IMG/VR virus record: IMGVR_UViG_3300031825_000051
Span: 1 to 36,486 of that record
From: a virus
Strand: one strand, 5' to 3'
Length of the DNA stretch: 36,486 nt
Shown: positions 14,811-22,068 of the stretch, in pieces
Position numbering within the stretch: position 1 is the first letter of the stretch
Layout: each line of letters opens with the position of its first letter
Made by a program: the position numbers and the translations under genes
Notes under the pieces: generated by a model
Database searches by the model: none
Told to the model about the DNA's origin: nothing
What the model saw: the letters and a program-made list of their open reading frames with translations, nothing else

Positions 14811-15299
14811 TCAGGTGAACTTGATCGAGATCTCGTCGTTGCCGGTGTCGGGCAGGATGCCGAACGAGGTGCTCAGCATCGCGATCTCGTCCTCGGCCTG
14901 GAGCGTGGGCTCCTGGTCGATCTGGATCTTGGGCATGTCGATGGTGACGATGTTCCCCGCCACGGTGCCGTGGACGATCTGCAGCGCGCCCTCGGTGCCG
15001 TCCTTGACGACGCTGCCCCAGTTCTTCTCGGCCACCGTGGTCAGCTCGAACACGCAGGTGCCGCGCGGCTTGCGGTCCGGGCTGGCCGGCGCCGCGAAGT
15101 TGAACAGCTCGCGCCAGACCAGCGCGTTGGCGAGATCGAAGCCGAAGGCGCTGGTGCGGGCGGCCAGGCCGAAGAACGTGAAGGTGGGCGTGTTGATCTT
15201 GCCCATGGTCTTCGGCGTGACGAAGTCCGTGAAATCGGCATCGTTGGGCAGCGGGGTGTCCGTGATGTCGGAGTACTCGCCCAGCACGTCGAAGCGTTC
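14811..15299 (-). pseudogene. major tail tube protein, C-terminal segment
   Basis: About 161 codons, from RFDVLGEYSDITDTPLP to the TGA at 14811. It matches the C-terminal half of siphophage tail tube proteins: LPNDADFTDFVTP, the TFFGLAARTSAF strand, NALVWRELFN and a final ISIKF. A GTG at 15287 is the first possible start in this frame but has no ribosome site, and the sequence upstream is foreign to the frame because an inverted block (about 15300-15721) was placed here. Joined after the segment at 15722-15844 and the segment at 15394-15720, it completes a tube protein of about 311 residues. Confidence 0.82.
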
Positions 15300-15301
15300 G
15301 T

Positions 15302-15370
15302 GACCCTATCACCGGAGTTCGGCGGCCCGCCGGTGAGTCAGAAGTCGGGCCTGCCGATCCCTCCCTGTAA
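15302..15370 (+). pseudogene. displaced C-terminus of the small gene upstream of the tail tube
   Basis: On the + strand, GAC CCT ATC ACC reads DPITGVRRPAGESEVG... and ends in TAA at 15368-15370. It continues naturally from the ...YTGLGGRY end of the fragment at 15847-16065, which lies on the minus strand about 480 bp away. Twenty-four nt later comes AAGAAAGGA and the ATG of the tail tube N-terminus, the normal gene spacing. Both pieces are therefore in correct order with each other but inverted and displaced as a block. Confidence 0.72.
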
Positions 15371-15393
15371 CCACTGAAGAAAGGACCACCACC

Positions 15394-15720
15394 ATGTCCG
15401 GCAAATCCATGAAGAAAATGCTGTTGCTCGCGAAGCTCGAGGCGGTGCCCGGCACCGACATCGTGCCCGCCGCGGCGACCAACGCCATCCTGTGCCGAGG
15501 GCTCATGCCGTCGATCATCACGGCCGAGTTCGCCGAGCGCAACAACATCAAGCCCCACAAGGGCAACGACCGCAAGCTGGCGGTCGGCGTGCACCGCCGC
15601 TTCCAGTTCGAGGTCGAGATCGCCGGCTCCGGTGTCGCGGGCACCGCGCCCGCCTGGGGCCTCCTGCTGCAGATCTGCGGTTTCTCGGAAACCGTCACGC
15701 TCGCGACGGACGTGGTGTAC
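15394..15720 (+). pseudogene. major tail tube protein, N-terminal segment (inverted)
   Basis: 109 codons from ATG 15394, preceded by AAGAAAGGA. The start MSGKSMKKMLLLAKLEAVPG and the block AGSGVAGTAPAWGLLLQICG are typical of the N-terminal half of tail tube proteins of this type (kinase-like K-E-x-x-x-G-T, then G-A-G-x-AGTAPAWG). It is on the + strand, opposite to every neighbouring structural gene. After residue 109 (TDVVY) the frame runs into the antisense of the middle segment and soon stops at 15750. As it stands it can give only a truncated product. Confidence 0.82.
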
Positions 15721-15721
15721 G

Positions 15722-15844
15722 GTACGGAATGCCCTTCGGGTCCATCTTGAACGAGACCGTGCCCTTGGCGTAGGTGAGCCGGAAACGCACACCATCCAGG
15801 AACGCGTACAGGCTGGCGGTGGGTTCGCCCTCGCTGACCAGGTC
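15722..15844 (-). pseudogene. major tail tube protein, middle segment
   Basis: 41 codons on the minus strand: DLVSEGEPTASLYAFLDGVR, then a GTVSFKMDPKGIPY block. This is the pattern ...ATLYxYLDGVxHxLTGARGTVSxxxxxKGIP... of tube proteins, which normally follows the TDVVY end of the N-terminal segment. Here it is joined directly to the end of the upstream small gene (junction GGTAC-GCGACC) on one side and to the inverted N-terminal segment on the other. It has no start of its own. Confidence 0.75.
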
Positions 15845-15846
15845 GC

Positions 15847-16065
15847 GTACCGGCCGCCCAGGCCGGTGTATTGGTCGCGGGGCGGTATGGGGCGCACGAC
15901 GGCGCGGTCCAGCGCGGGCAGGTCAGCGGGCGACAGCACGGCACCGCTGAAGCGCTGCGCCTCGCCCGGCAACAGGGCGCGGTCGGCGCTGGCGTGCTGT
16001 CCAGGCGTTTGCACGGCCAGGCCGGCGCCCGCCTCCTCGGTGGAAGCGGTAGGCTTTTTCTTCAT
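15847..16065 (-). pseudogene. small tail-region protein, N-terminal segment
   Basis: 73 codons from ATG 16065 (GGAGACCACC upstream), MKKKPTASTEEAGAGLAV ... PRDQYTGLGGRY. Beyond residue 73 the frame enters the tail tube middle segment out of frame. Its true end (DPITGVRRPAGESE...) lies inverted at 15302-15370, so the intact protein would have about 97 residues. Such small proteins ending in a GGRYVRDPxTGVRRP motif occur between the tail completion and tube genes; their role is not known to me. Confidence 0.7.
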
Positions 16066-16079
16066 GGTGGTCTCCAGGG

Positions 16080-16448
16080 TTACAGGCGGGAGGTGCGCAA
16101 CCGCACCGTCACGAACCGGGCATAGACCTGGGCGTCGCCTTCGTAGTCGGCGTCGCCGGAGTCCTCTTCGAACATGTAGGCGTCCATCGCCTCGAGTGCC
16201 GCGCGGATCGGGCCCGCACCGTCCGCCGGCAAGAGGGCGTCCAGCGCCTCGACGGTGGCGGCGAGCACCACCACGTTCACCTCGTGCTGGCTGTACGCGC
16301 CCGCGCCACCGGCCGCCCAGCCAGGCTCGGGCGCGCTGTCGATCTCGAACACCGCCGCCGGCCACGTCGGGTTCGGTGGCAGCTCGGTGGCCCAGGTGTT
16401 CGCAAGCGCGGGCGTCAGCGCCGCGTTCACGGCCTCGTGGATGGTCAT
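16080..16448 (-). CDS. tail completion / terminator protein (DUF3168-like)
   Basis: 122 aa. The start MTIHEAVNAALTPALANTWA, the PAAVFEI strand and an acidic C-terminal half that ends in a beta strand (VYARFVTVRLR) fit the DUF3168/gpU-like tail terminator family, which caps the tail tube and joins it to the head. It overlaps the HK97 gp10-like gene by ATGA. The family usually has 120-140 residues. Confidence 0.8.
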   Translation of the reverse strand: MTIHEAVNAALTPALANTWATELPPNPTWPAAVFEIDSAPEPGWAAGGAGAYSQHEVNVVVLAATVEALDALLPADGAGPIRAALEAMDAYMFEEDSGDADYEGDAQVYARFVTVRLRTSRL

Positions 16449-17002
16449 CGCTGGGCCTTCTTCAGTTCTTTGTCGAGCGCCTTGTCCATCGCCTCGATGG
16501 CGTCGCCACGGCCCTGCTCCAACGCCGGCTCGATGAACGGATGCGGCGGCACTGTCTTGCCGGTCGCGCCGCGCCGCCGGGCCGCGATGCCGCGCCGGTC
16601 AACTGCGCTGGCCCGGGCCACCACCTTGTGGCCCCGCTCGACCCAGGCCCAGTAGTACGGATCGTCCTCGTAGCGTTTGACGATGCGGCCACCCTGGCTC
16701 ACGGCGAGCTTGCCGGGTTTGGCCTTCTGCTTTTTCGTCAGGTCGCGGCCATGCCGCACGCCGAGGTTGTACTGCGCGGTGCCGGCCGGCGCCTCGGTCT
16801 CGCGCTTGATCGCGATGTTCTTGATCATGGCGCCGGAGCGCTTCAGGCCCTTGGCCAGGGCAATCGCCTTGGCGCGCCGCTTGAGCACGCCACCGGCCGC
16901 GACCACCATCACGCGGGAGGTGCGCGTTTCCATGTCGCGGCCCAGCACCTTGAACTTGTTGGCCAGCGACACGACGCCGATGATCTCGGATTTGCTAGCC
17001 AC
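16445..17002 (-). CDS. HK97 gp10-like head-tail protein
   Basis: 185 aa, rich in basic residues. The sequence has the gp10 pattern: an N-terminal helix (SLANKFKVLGRDME), an A-x-G-x-x-x-R-R-A-K stretch (AGGVLKRRAKAIA), the YYWAWVERGHKVV motif and the PPHPFIEPALEQ motif near the end. Members of this family act in head-tail joining or tail completion. It overlaps its neighbours on both sides (4 and 8 nt), and gene order (gp6-like, head closure, gp10-like, terminator) is the HK97 order. Confidence 0.88.
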   Translation of the reverse strand: MASKSEIIGVVSLANKFKVLGRDMETRTSRVMVVAAGGVLKRRAKAIALAKGLKRSGAMIKNIAIKRETEAPAGTAQYNLGVRHGRDLTKKQKAKPGKLAVSQGGRIVKRYEDDPYYWAWVERGHKVVARASAVDRRGIAARRRGATGKTVPPHPFIEPALEQGRGDAIEAMDKALDKELKKAQR

Positions 17003-17333
17003 CGTTGACTCCGGTCTCGCAGGTCAGCACCAGGCTTTCGTTGCGCTCTTGCCAGTTGTTGACGTGCGTGATGTTGTAGACCGTGGCGCCGTGGCGTACT
17101 CGCATCTGCGCCGTAATGCCGGCGCGGTACAGGAGCCCGATCTCAGTGCGCGCCGCCGCGACCAGGCCGCCCTGGGCCGTCGCGCGGCGCTCGTTGCCAC
17201 CGAAGTGGTTCAGGCTCGCCCACACTGGCATGCCCGCGATCGCGGCCCAGCCTTCGACCATGCCGCCGGACGCGCCCTTGGTCACCGTCTTCTCTTCGAT
17301 GGTGACGCGCTTGTTGCGCTTGCGGGCTTCCAT
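16995..17333 (-). CDS. phage head closure protein (gp9/SPP1 gp16-like adaptor)
   Basis: 112 aa. ATG at 17333 lies 1 nt behind the stop of the connector gene (TGA-G-ATG), the best start. KRVTIEEKTVTKGASGG, then VWASLNHFGGNER, a central ARTEIGLLYRAGITAQMRV and a YNITHVNNWQERNESLVLTC end match the head closure family, a small SH3-like beta barrel that seals the portal and connector before tail attachment. Confidence 0.87.
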   Translation of the reverse strand: MEARKRNKRVTIEEKTVTKGASGGMVEGWAAIAGMPVWASLNHFGGNERRATAQGGLVAAARTEIGLLYRAGITAQMRVRHGATVYNITHVNNWQERNESLVLTCETGVNGG

Positions 17334-17334
17334 C

Positions 17335-17934
17335 TCAGATCCCGTACACGCGCTCGCGATCGAGCGCGCTGTCGACAAAGCGATTCGGCAGGGCCGAGAC
17401 GATGGTGCCCGCGATCAGCTCGTCGCGGAAGTCGTAAGCCGTGGTCGTGCGGGCCAGGATCCAGCGCTTCACCGACGCCGGCACGGCGGCCTGCTGCTGC
17501 GCCTCGGTGCCGGCCGCGTATCCCGCGGTGTAGTTCACCCGCACACTGCCCGGCATGCCGTAGGTGCCGGGCCAGGAGGCCGCGGGCGCGAGCACCACGC
17601 GGCCGGGCGTGTGGGCGGTGTCGACCTCGTAGGCCTCGGCACCCAGGGCGATCCAGTCGCCGGCCGCATCGCGGTACTGCACCGACTCCACCGACAGCAG
17701 ACGGGGCCTGGGCAGCCGGATCGCGCGGCTCGCGGGGAAGCCATCGAGCGTGAGGCGCAGGCCCTGCGCCATGATCGCGCGCCCCAGGATCTGCTCGCAG
17801 TCTTCCCGGCAGCCCGGGATGATGATGCCGGTCCACAGCGCGTCTTCGTCGGCCGCATCGACGCGCGCGGCCTGCTTGGCCTGGACGAGCGTCACCGGCT
17901 CGAAGGCGGGCTGCGTGATGATTTCGATGTTCAT
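17335..17934 (-). CDS. head-tail connector protein, HK97 gp6-like
   Basis: 199 aa. It begins with the family's characteristic N-terminus (ITQPAFEPVTLVQAKQAAR, with an acidic DEDALWTGII helix following) and ends with a helical domain (VPASVKRWILARTTTAYDFRDEL). gp6-like proteins form a ring below the portal. It is the first gene of the connector block and is separated from the putative cement gene by a hairpin-bearing gap of 81 nt. Confidence 0.87.
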   Translation of the reverse strand: MNIEIITQPAFEPVTLVQAKQAARVDAADEDALWTGIIIPGCREDCEQILGRAIMAQGLRLTLDGFPASRAIRLPRPRLLSVESVQYRDAAGDWIALGAEAYEVDTAHTPGRVVLAPAASWPGTYGMPGSVRVNYTAGYAAGTEAQQQAAVPASVKRWILARTTTAYDFRDELIAGTIVSALPNRFVDSALDRERVYGI

Positions 17935-17981
17935 GGTGGTGGGCTACCTTGTGCAAACGTCTGGACAGGCGCTTGCAGAAG

Positions 17982-18002
17982 GCGCCGCCAGGTGGGCGGC
18001 GC
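17982..18002 (-). other. intercistronic hairpin after the putative cement gene
   Basis: GCGCCGCC / GGCGGCGC, 8 bp with a 5-nt loop, 14 nt past the stop of the gene at 18016. No T run on the minus strand. Confidence 0.6.
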
Positions 18003-18015
18003 ACTCATACCGGCT

Positions 18016-18438
18016 TTAGGCCGGCGGGTTGGCGGTGGGCGCGATCTGCGGGTGGCCCAGCACGGCCACGGCCGACAGCAGCGATGCCGCCGCGTTGTTG
18101 ACCGGCGTGATCGTCAGGCGCGTGTAGCGCTTGGCGCCGATGTAGCCCAGCTTGCGGCACTCGTTGTCGTCGTCGAACTGGAAGCCCGCCAGCACCTCGG
18201 TGCCGAGCAGGTCCGCATCGGCGACGGCTGCGGCGCCGTCCATGTTCGCGGCGTCGCTTTCCTCGAGCAGCACCGTGAAGGTGGCATCGGCATCCGCGAG
18301 CGACCCGAGGGCGATCAGGTAGGTCAGCGACTCGAAGCCCTTCTTGTCGATGATCTGCCCGACCTGGGGGGTGTTGTCGGCAACGCTGACGGGAGCGATC
18401 ACGCGCTTGGGCGTGATCAGGTTCATCATGTCTTTCAT
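18016..18438 (-). CDS. probable capsid cement / head decoration protein
   Basis: 140 aa from ATG 18438 (GGAG six bases upstream); a TTG four codons earlier would also keep the frame but overlaps the ribosome site. The protein is a beta-rich, acidic domain with VADNTPQVGQIID, a FESLTYLIALGSLADADATFTVLLEE block and a YTRLTITPVNN block. Sequences of this kind are found directly after the major capsid gene, and the pattern resembles Bbp16-like capsid cement proteins. The role rests on that resemblance and on position. Confidence 0.65.
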   Translation of the reverse strand: MKDMMNLITPKRVIAPVSVADNTPQVGQIIDKKGFESLTYLIALGSLADADATFTVLLEESDAANMDGAAAVADADLLGTEVLAGFQFDDDNECRKLGYIGAKRYTRLTITPVNNAAASLLSAVAVLGHPQIAPTANPPA

Positions 18439-18472
18439 GTTCAGCTCCAAAAATTGAACGGGGTGTTTGTTG

Positions 18473-18504
18473 AAGCGGCGCCACCCGGGCGGATGGCGCC
18501 GCTT
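18473..18504 (-). other. intercistronic hairpin after the major capsid gene
   Basis: Perfect 11-bp stem AAGCGGCGCCA / TGGCGCCGCTT with a 10-nt loop, 28 nt past the capsid stop. It is followed by CAACAAAC rather than T residues, so read-through into the cement gene is expected. Confidence 0.7.
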
Positions 18505-18532
18505 GCCGCAGTCGCGGCTGGCGCGTGCCGGC

Positions 18533-19891
18533 TTAAGCGGCGATCTTCAGCAGCTTGATGGCCTCGAAGTTCTTGACGCCACCGCCCGAGCGGCGGCGGA
18601 AGTTGAACTTCGTCTTGCCCTTGGCCGTGACGTTGTCGCGGATCAGGACGGTACCGGAGCGGCGGACCACCACATACCCGCGCTTGAAGTCGCCATAGGC
18701 GATGGCCAGCGCATCGGCTGCGACGATCGGCATGTTGTCGTCGGTCTCGACCGGGCTGCCCAGCAGGCGACCGCCGAAGCCGGCGAGCGGATCCGGCTGC
18801 CACAGGTAGAAGTTGCCCGAGCCGTCCTTCATCTGGCGCACCAGAGCCAGCGTGGCGTCGGCCATCACGAACGACGCGCCAGGACGGTAGGCCGACTTCA
18901 GCGCGTGCTGCAGGCTGATCAGCGCATCGCCCGGGTTGGCTGCCGCGAAGCCCGCCGCGCCGCCCGACTTGATGTAGCCCAGGCTGCCCCAGGCGTAGTC
19001 GGCGTTGGCCACCATGTCGTACATGGTGATCCCGCGCGCGCCACCGACACCGGTGCCGACGCAGAACTCCGCGCCTTCCATCTCGGCGAACGCAACGCCG
19101 GCCTCTTCAGCCAGGTCAGACTCGAGGTCGATGATCGCGTCCTCGAGCGTGGCGTTGTGGACCCAGGGCTCGGCCTCGGATTCGTAGGCCGTGAACTCCA
19201 GCTCGGCGAACTTCGGGTTGTCCGTCTCGCCGCCGGTGGCGCCCGGGCCGACACGGCGTGCCGTCATGCCCTGCTTCTTGACGATCTTCTTGTAGCTCTC
19301 GCTGCCGATCGTCTTGTTGTCGGCCAGACGGCCCACGGCGGACACGACACCGACAACGCGGTCGATCTGCGTGTCCATCTCGGGCAGCACCAGGAAGCCA
19401 CCGTCCGGCGCCGAGCCGCTGTTCATCGCCTTCCTCTGCAGCTCTTCCAGGCCGTTGTCCTGGCCCTTGCGCACCCAGGCGGAGAACCCCTGCTTGTAGG
19501 CCACCATCTCGGGCGACAGCGACTTCTTGTCGTTGGGATCGTTCTGCGGACGCTGAGCCTTCTTGGCCAGCTCGACCAGGTCGTCGTTCATCTTCTTGAA
19601 GTCGGCGTTCATCTTGTCGACGGACGCCTGCAGGTCGCCGACCGCCTTCCCCTCGGCCTTTGCCTTGAGCAGCTCGTCGTTCTTCTTCATGAACTCGCCC
19701 CAGGTCTCGCCCTGCTTCTTCACGAGTTCCTTGATCTCAGCGACCTCGGTGTCGCCGAGCGCCATGGGCATCATGCCGATGCCGGCCAGCGCCTCGGGCG
19801 GGATGATGGGATAGCCCGCGATGGCGCAGACGGCCATGAGGGCGACAGCGGCCACGAGGACCAGGCTGATGTTTTGTCGAGTGAGTTTCAC
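18533..19891 (-). CDS. major capsid protein, HK97 fold
   Basis: 452 aa, longer than HK97 gp5 (385). Residues 9-31 form one hydrophobic stretch (ISLVLVAAVALMAVCAIAGY), unusual for a capsid protein. Residues 48-112 are a charged coiled coil, the delta domain (scaffold), cut off by the protease during maturation. The capsid body follows: GSAPDGGFLVLPEMD near 163 is the typical N-arm/E-loop entry, then AEPWVHNATLEDA, a GGARGITMYD block and a final GDFKRGYVVVRRSGTVLIRDN. It lies between protease and cement genes. The family is certain; the reason for the hydrophobic start is open. Confidence 0.95.
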   Translation of the reverse strand: MKLTRQNISLVLVAAVALMAVCAIAGYPIIPPEALAGIGMMPMALGDTEVAEIKELVKKQGETWGEFMKKNDELLKAKAEGKAVGDLQASVDKMNADFKKMNDDLVELAKKAQRPQNDPNDKKSLSPEMVAYKQGFSAWVRKGQDNGLEELQRKAMNSGSAPDGGFLVLPEMDTQIDRVVGVVSAVGRLADNKTIGSESYKKIVKKQGMTARRVGPGATGGETDNPKFAELEFTAYESEAEPWVHNATLEDAIIDLESDLAEEAGVAFAEMEGAEFCVGTGVGGARGITMYDMVANADYAWGSLGYIKSGGAAGFAAANPGDALISLQHALKSAYRPGASFVMADATLALVRQMKDGSGNFYLWQPDPLAGFGGRLLGSPVETDDNMPIVAADALAIAYGDFKRGYVVVRRSGTVLIRDNVTAKGKTKFNFRRRSGGGVKNFEAIKLLKIAA

Positions 19892-19901
19892 GATGGACCT
19901 T

Positions 19902-20615
19902 TCAGGAGTGGGTAAGAAGTTCGGTGTTGCGCTTGATGGCCGCCGCCAGTTCGTCGAGCTCCCCGCTGCCAGCGTCCTGCATGGCCTTGAGATGCCGGAA
20001 GCCGTGGCTCATGACGAGCCGGGCCTCCTTCCGTGACAGCCCAGCGTCCTGCATGAGCTGTTCGAATTCGCGTTCGCTGAAGTCGGCTGCCGACTTCACG
20101 CTGGTGACTCTGGCCTTGCCATTGGCCGGGAAGGTGACGAGGCTGATCTCGATCAGCTCGACCTCGTGCAGCCGGCGCCGCGGTTCGCCTTCCTTGGTGC
20201 CGAGGGTGACCTTCTTGGGGATGTAGCCGATCGACAGACCGCTGATCGCGGGGCGCGGCTTCATCTTCATGAGCGTGTACGCCTCGACGCCGCGCTGGAT
20301 GTTCGCGAGGATCCCCTCGCTGGCGAGGCCCTTCGTGTCCTCGGCCAGCGTGTCCCACACGCCGACCGGCATCATGTCCTGGGCCATCATTCCCCAGCCG
20401 CCGTGCTGCAGCAGCATCGAAGGGAAATCGCCGCTCTTCGTCGCGGCCTTCAGCGTCTTCTCGAAACAACCCGGTTCGAGCACGTCGCCGTAGCTGTCGA
20501 CGTTGCCGAACACGGCGCCGTAACCCTTGAAGCGCATCTCCTGCTCGGCGCCCTCTTCCTTTTCCTGGACGACCACGTCGGTGAAGGCGACGCGCTTGCG
20601 TTCGATGCTGCTCAT
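19902..20615 (-). CDS. prohead maturation protease (HK97 gp4-like)
   Basis: 237 aa. The N-terminal domain shows the herpesvirus-type serine protease fold of phage maturation enzymes: FKGYGAVFGNVDSYGD, the active His in LLQHGG (H71), and the catalytic Ser in ISGLSIGY (S128). The C-terminal 70 residues are helical and probably released on self-cleavage. It removes the delta domain of the capsid protein and is then lost from the head. It overlaps the portal gene by ATGA. Confidence 0.94.
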   Translation of the reverse strand: MSSIERKRVAFTDVVVQEKEEGAEQEMRFKGYGAVFGNVDSYGDVLEPGCFEKTLKAATKSGDFPSMLLQHGGWGMMAQDMMPVGVWDTLAEDTKGLASEGILANIQRGVEAYTLMKMKPRPAISGLSIGYIPKKVTLGTKEGEPRRRLHEVELIEISLVTFPANGKARVTSVKSAADFSEREFEQLMQDAGLSRKEARLVMSHGFRHLKAMQDAGSGELDELAAAIKRNTELLTHS

Positions 20616-21865
20616 GATTGCACTCCTGGCGCAGGCGCGCCGGTTGGATCGGTTGTCATGTTGGTGGGCGTGAGCGGCTCGTCGAGGCCCTCCAGGGGAT
20701 TCAGGTCCAGCTTGGCGCGCGCTTCGTTGCGTTCCATGATTCCGCCGAGCGTCAAGCGGGCCAGGTACTCGGCCGTGGCCTTCATGTCGCCGCGCATCAG
20801 GCCGGCCTCAACCAGCTTGGTGTAGTAGCCGTCGCGCCGCTCGGCCTTCGTCAGCAGGTGCACGTCGGCCGACTGCTGGATCCGCTCGTACCAGGGCATG
20901 AGCGCATGCACGAGGTGCGCGAGGAAGAACGCTTCGGCGCTCGCAAAGGTGGCCGTCTTGTCACTGTGCCCCACCATGATCGGCATGAGGCCGAGGAATC
21001 GGCAGATCTCCTCGATCTGGTTGCGGCGGGTCTCCAGGTGCTGGGCGTCGACGCCGGTTGTCGGTTGCTGCGCCGTCCATTGCGCACCGCGATCGACCAC
21101 GAGCGGCGCGCCGGCGTTCTCTTCCGACGCCTGCTCCTTCAGCCACCTGACAAGATCCTTCTGCTGCGTCGGGCTCAGCTTTTCCGCGACCGAATAGACG
21201 CCCGACGCCTTGACTCCGTTCTTGTGAAATTTGGCGTGCGACTCCTCGGTGGCGATCGCCAGGCCGAGCGCCTCGCGCGCCAGGTTGAGCACGTCCAGGC
21301 CGCTGAAGCCGTCCCAGCTGGGGCCGCGCACGTGCCAGATGGCCGACTGCGGCATGGGCTCTACATTGCCGTCCCGACCCCGCACCTTGTAGGTAATCGA
21401 CCAATCCGGGTTCTGGACGGGTTCGACGCGGTCCGGGTTGAGCAGGATCAGCTCGGCGACGTGCGGGCCATCGCGGCCGATGTCGACCACGTTCTTGAAC
21501 GCGAACGCGCCACGCTGGGCGAACATCGCGTGGAACATCATCTGCTCGCGGAACTCGAACGAGGTCTGCCACCCGTTCGGCTGCCGGTGCAGCACGTCGA
21601 ACAGCGGGTGCTCGTCCGCATCGTTGCGCTCGGGATGGCGTGACACCGCAGACCTCGTCTTGCGCATCACTTTGAACGGCACCTGCGCGACGCCGTTGGC
21701 CAACACCCGGCCGGCGGCGAACAGCACCGACACCCGGAACGCCTTCTCGCGCGTGATAGCGATGCCCGACTTGGACGACATCGCCCGCTGCATCAGCTCG
21801 GCGAAGACACCATAGCCATCGCCACCACTCTTGCGTTCTCTCACCAGCCGCGCCAGCGCACCCAT
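20612..21865 (-). CDS. portal protein, HK97 family
   Basis: 417 aa, the usual length. Landmarks include AFRVSVLFAAGRVLANGVAQ near the N-terminus, DEHPLFDVLHRQPN (the portal family's LL-x-x-xPN motif), the SGVYSVAEKLSPTQQK and RWLKEQ helices, and the C-terminal IEEICRFLGLMPIMVGHSD segment near the stem and crown. The protein forms the dodecameric ring for DNA packaging and tail joining. It overlaps the small membrane gene upstream by one base (TAATG) and the protease downstream by four. Confidence 0.95.
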   Translation of the reverse strand: MGALARLVRERKSGGDGYGVFAELMQRAMSSKSGIAITREKAFRVSVLFAAGRVLANGVAQVPFKVMRKTRSAVSRHPERNDADEHPLFDVLHRQPNGWQTSFEFREQMMFHAMFAQRGAFAFKNVVDIGRDGPHVAELILLNPDRVEPVQNPDWSITYKVRGRDGNVEPMPQSAIWHVRGPSWDGFSGLDVLNLAREALGLAIATEESHAKFHKNGVKASGVYSVAEKLSPTQQKDLVRWLKEQASEENAGAPLVVDRGAQWTAQQPTTGVDAQHLETRRNQIEEICRFLGLMPIMVGHSDKTATFASAEAFFLAHLVHALMPWYERIQQSADVHLLTKAERRDGYYTKLVEAGLMRGDMKATAEYLARLTLGGIMERNEARAKLDLNPLEGLDEPLTPTNMTTDPTGAPAPGVQS

Positions 21866-22068
21866 TACGCGCTCGCCTTCCGAGCCGCGACGATGCCGGC
21901 ACCGAGGGAGAACCCGCCGCCCACCGCGTAGCCAGCCGCCGGGTGCACCAGCCAGGCGCCGTAGGCGATCGCACCCGCGCCCACCACCATCAGCGCGTCA
22001 GGGATCAGCTGGACGGCCCAGGCGTGCGCGCGCTGCAGGCCGGCGGCGATCAGTTCAAGTTGTGGCAT
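21865..22068 (-). CDS. small membrane protein between terminase and portal
   Basis: 67 aa from ATG 22068, which lies inside the end of the terminase gene (14-nt overlap). It has a short amphipathic start and two hydrophobic segments at about residues 22-38 and 42-60, the second Gly-rich (GYAVGGGFSLGAGIV). Small genes between terminase and portal are common in HK97-like phages, but no function is known to me. The coupled position supports a real gene. Confidence 0.65.
   Translation of the reverse strand: MPQLELIAAGLQRAHAWAVQLIPDALMVVGAGAIAYGAWLVHPAAGYAVGGGFSLGAGIVAARKASA

Noticed and set aside
14395-16365. 656-codon minus-strand frame across the tail tube region
   Set aside because: It strings together pieces of the chaperone, the scrambled tube region and out-of-frame sequence; only the ends code for real protein.
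18467-19915. Long + strand frame opposite the capsid gene
   Set aside because: Antisense of the capsid protein, whose fold and context are clear.
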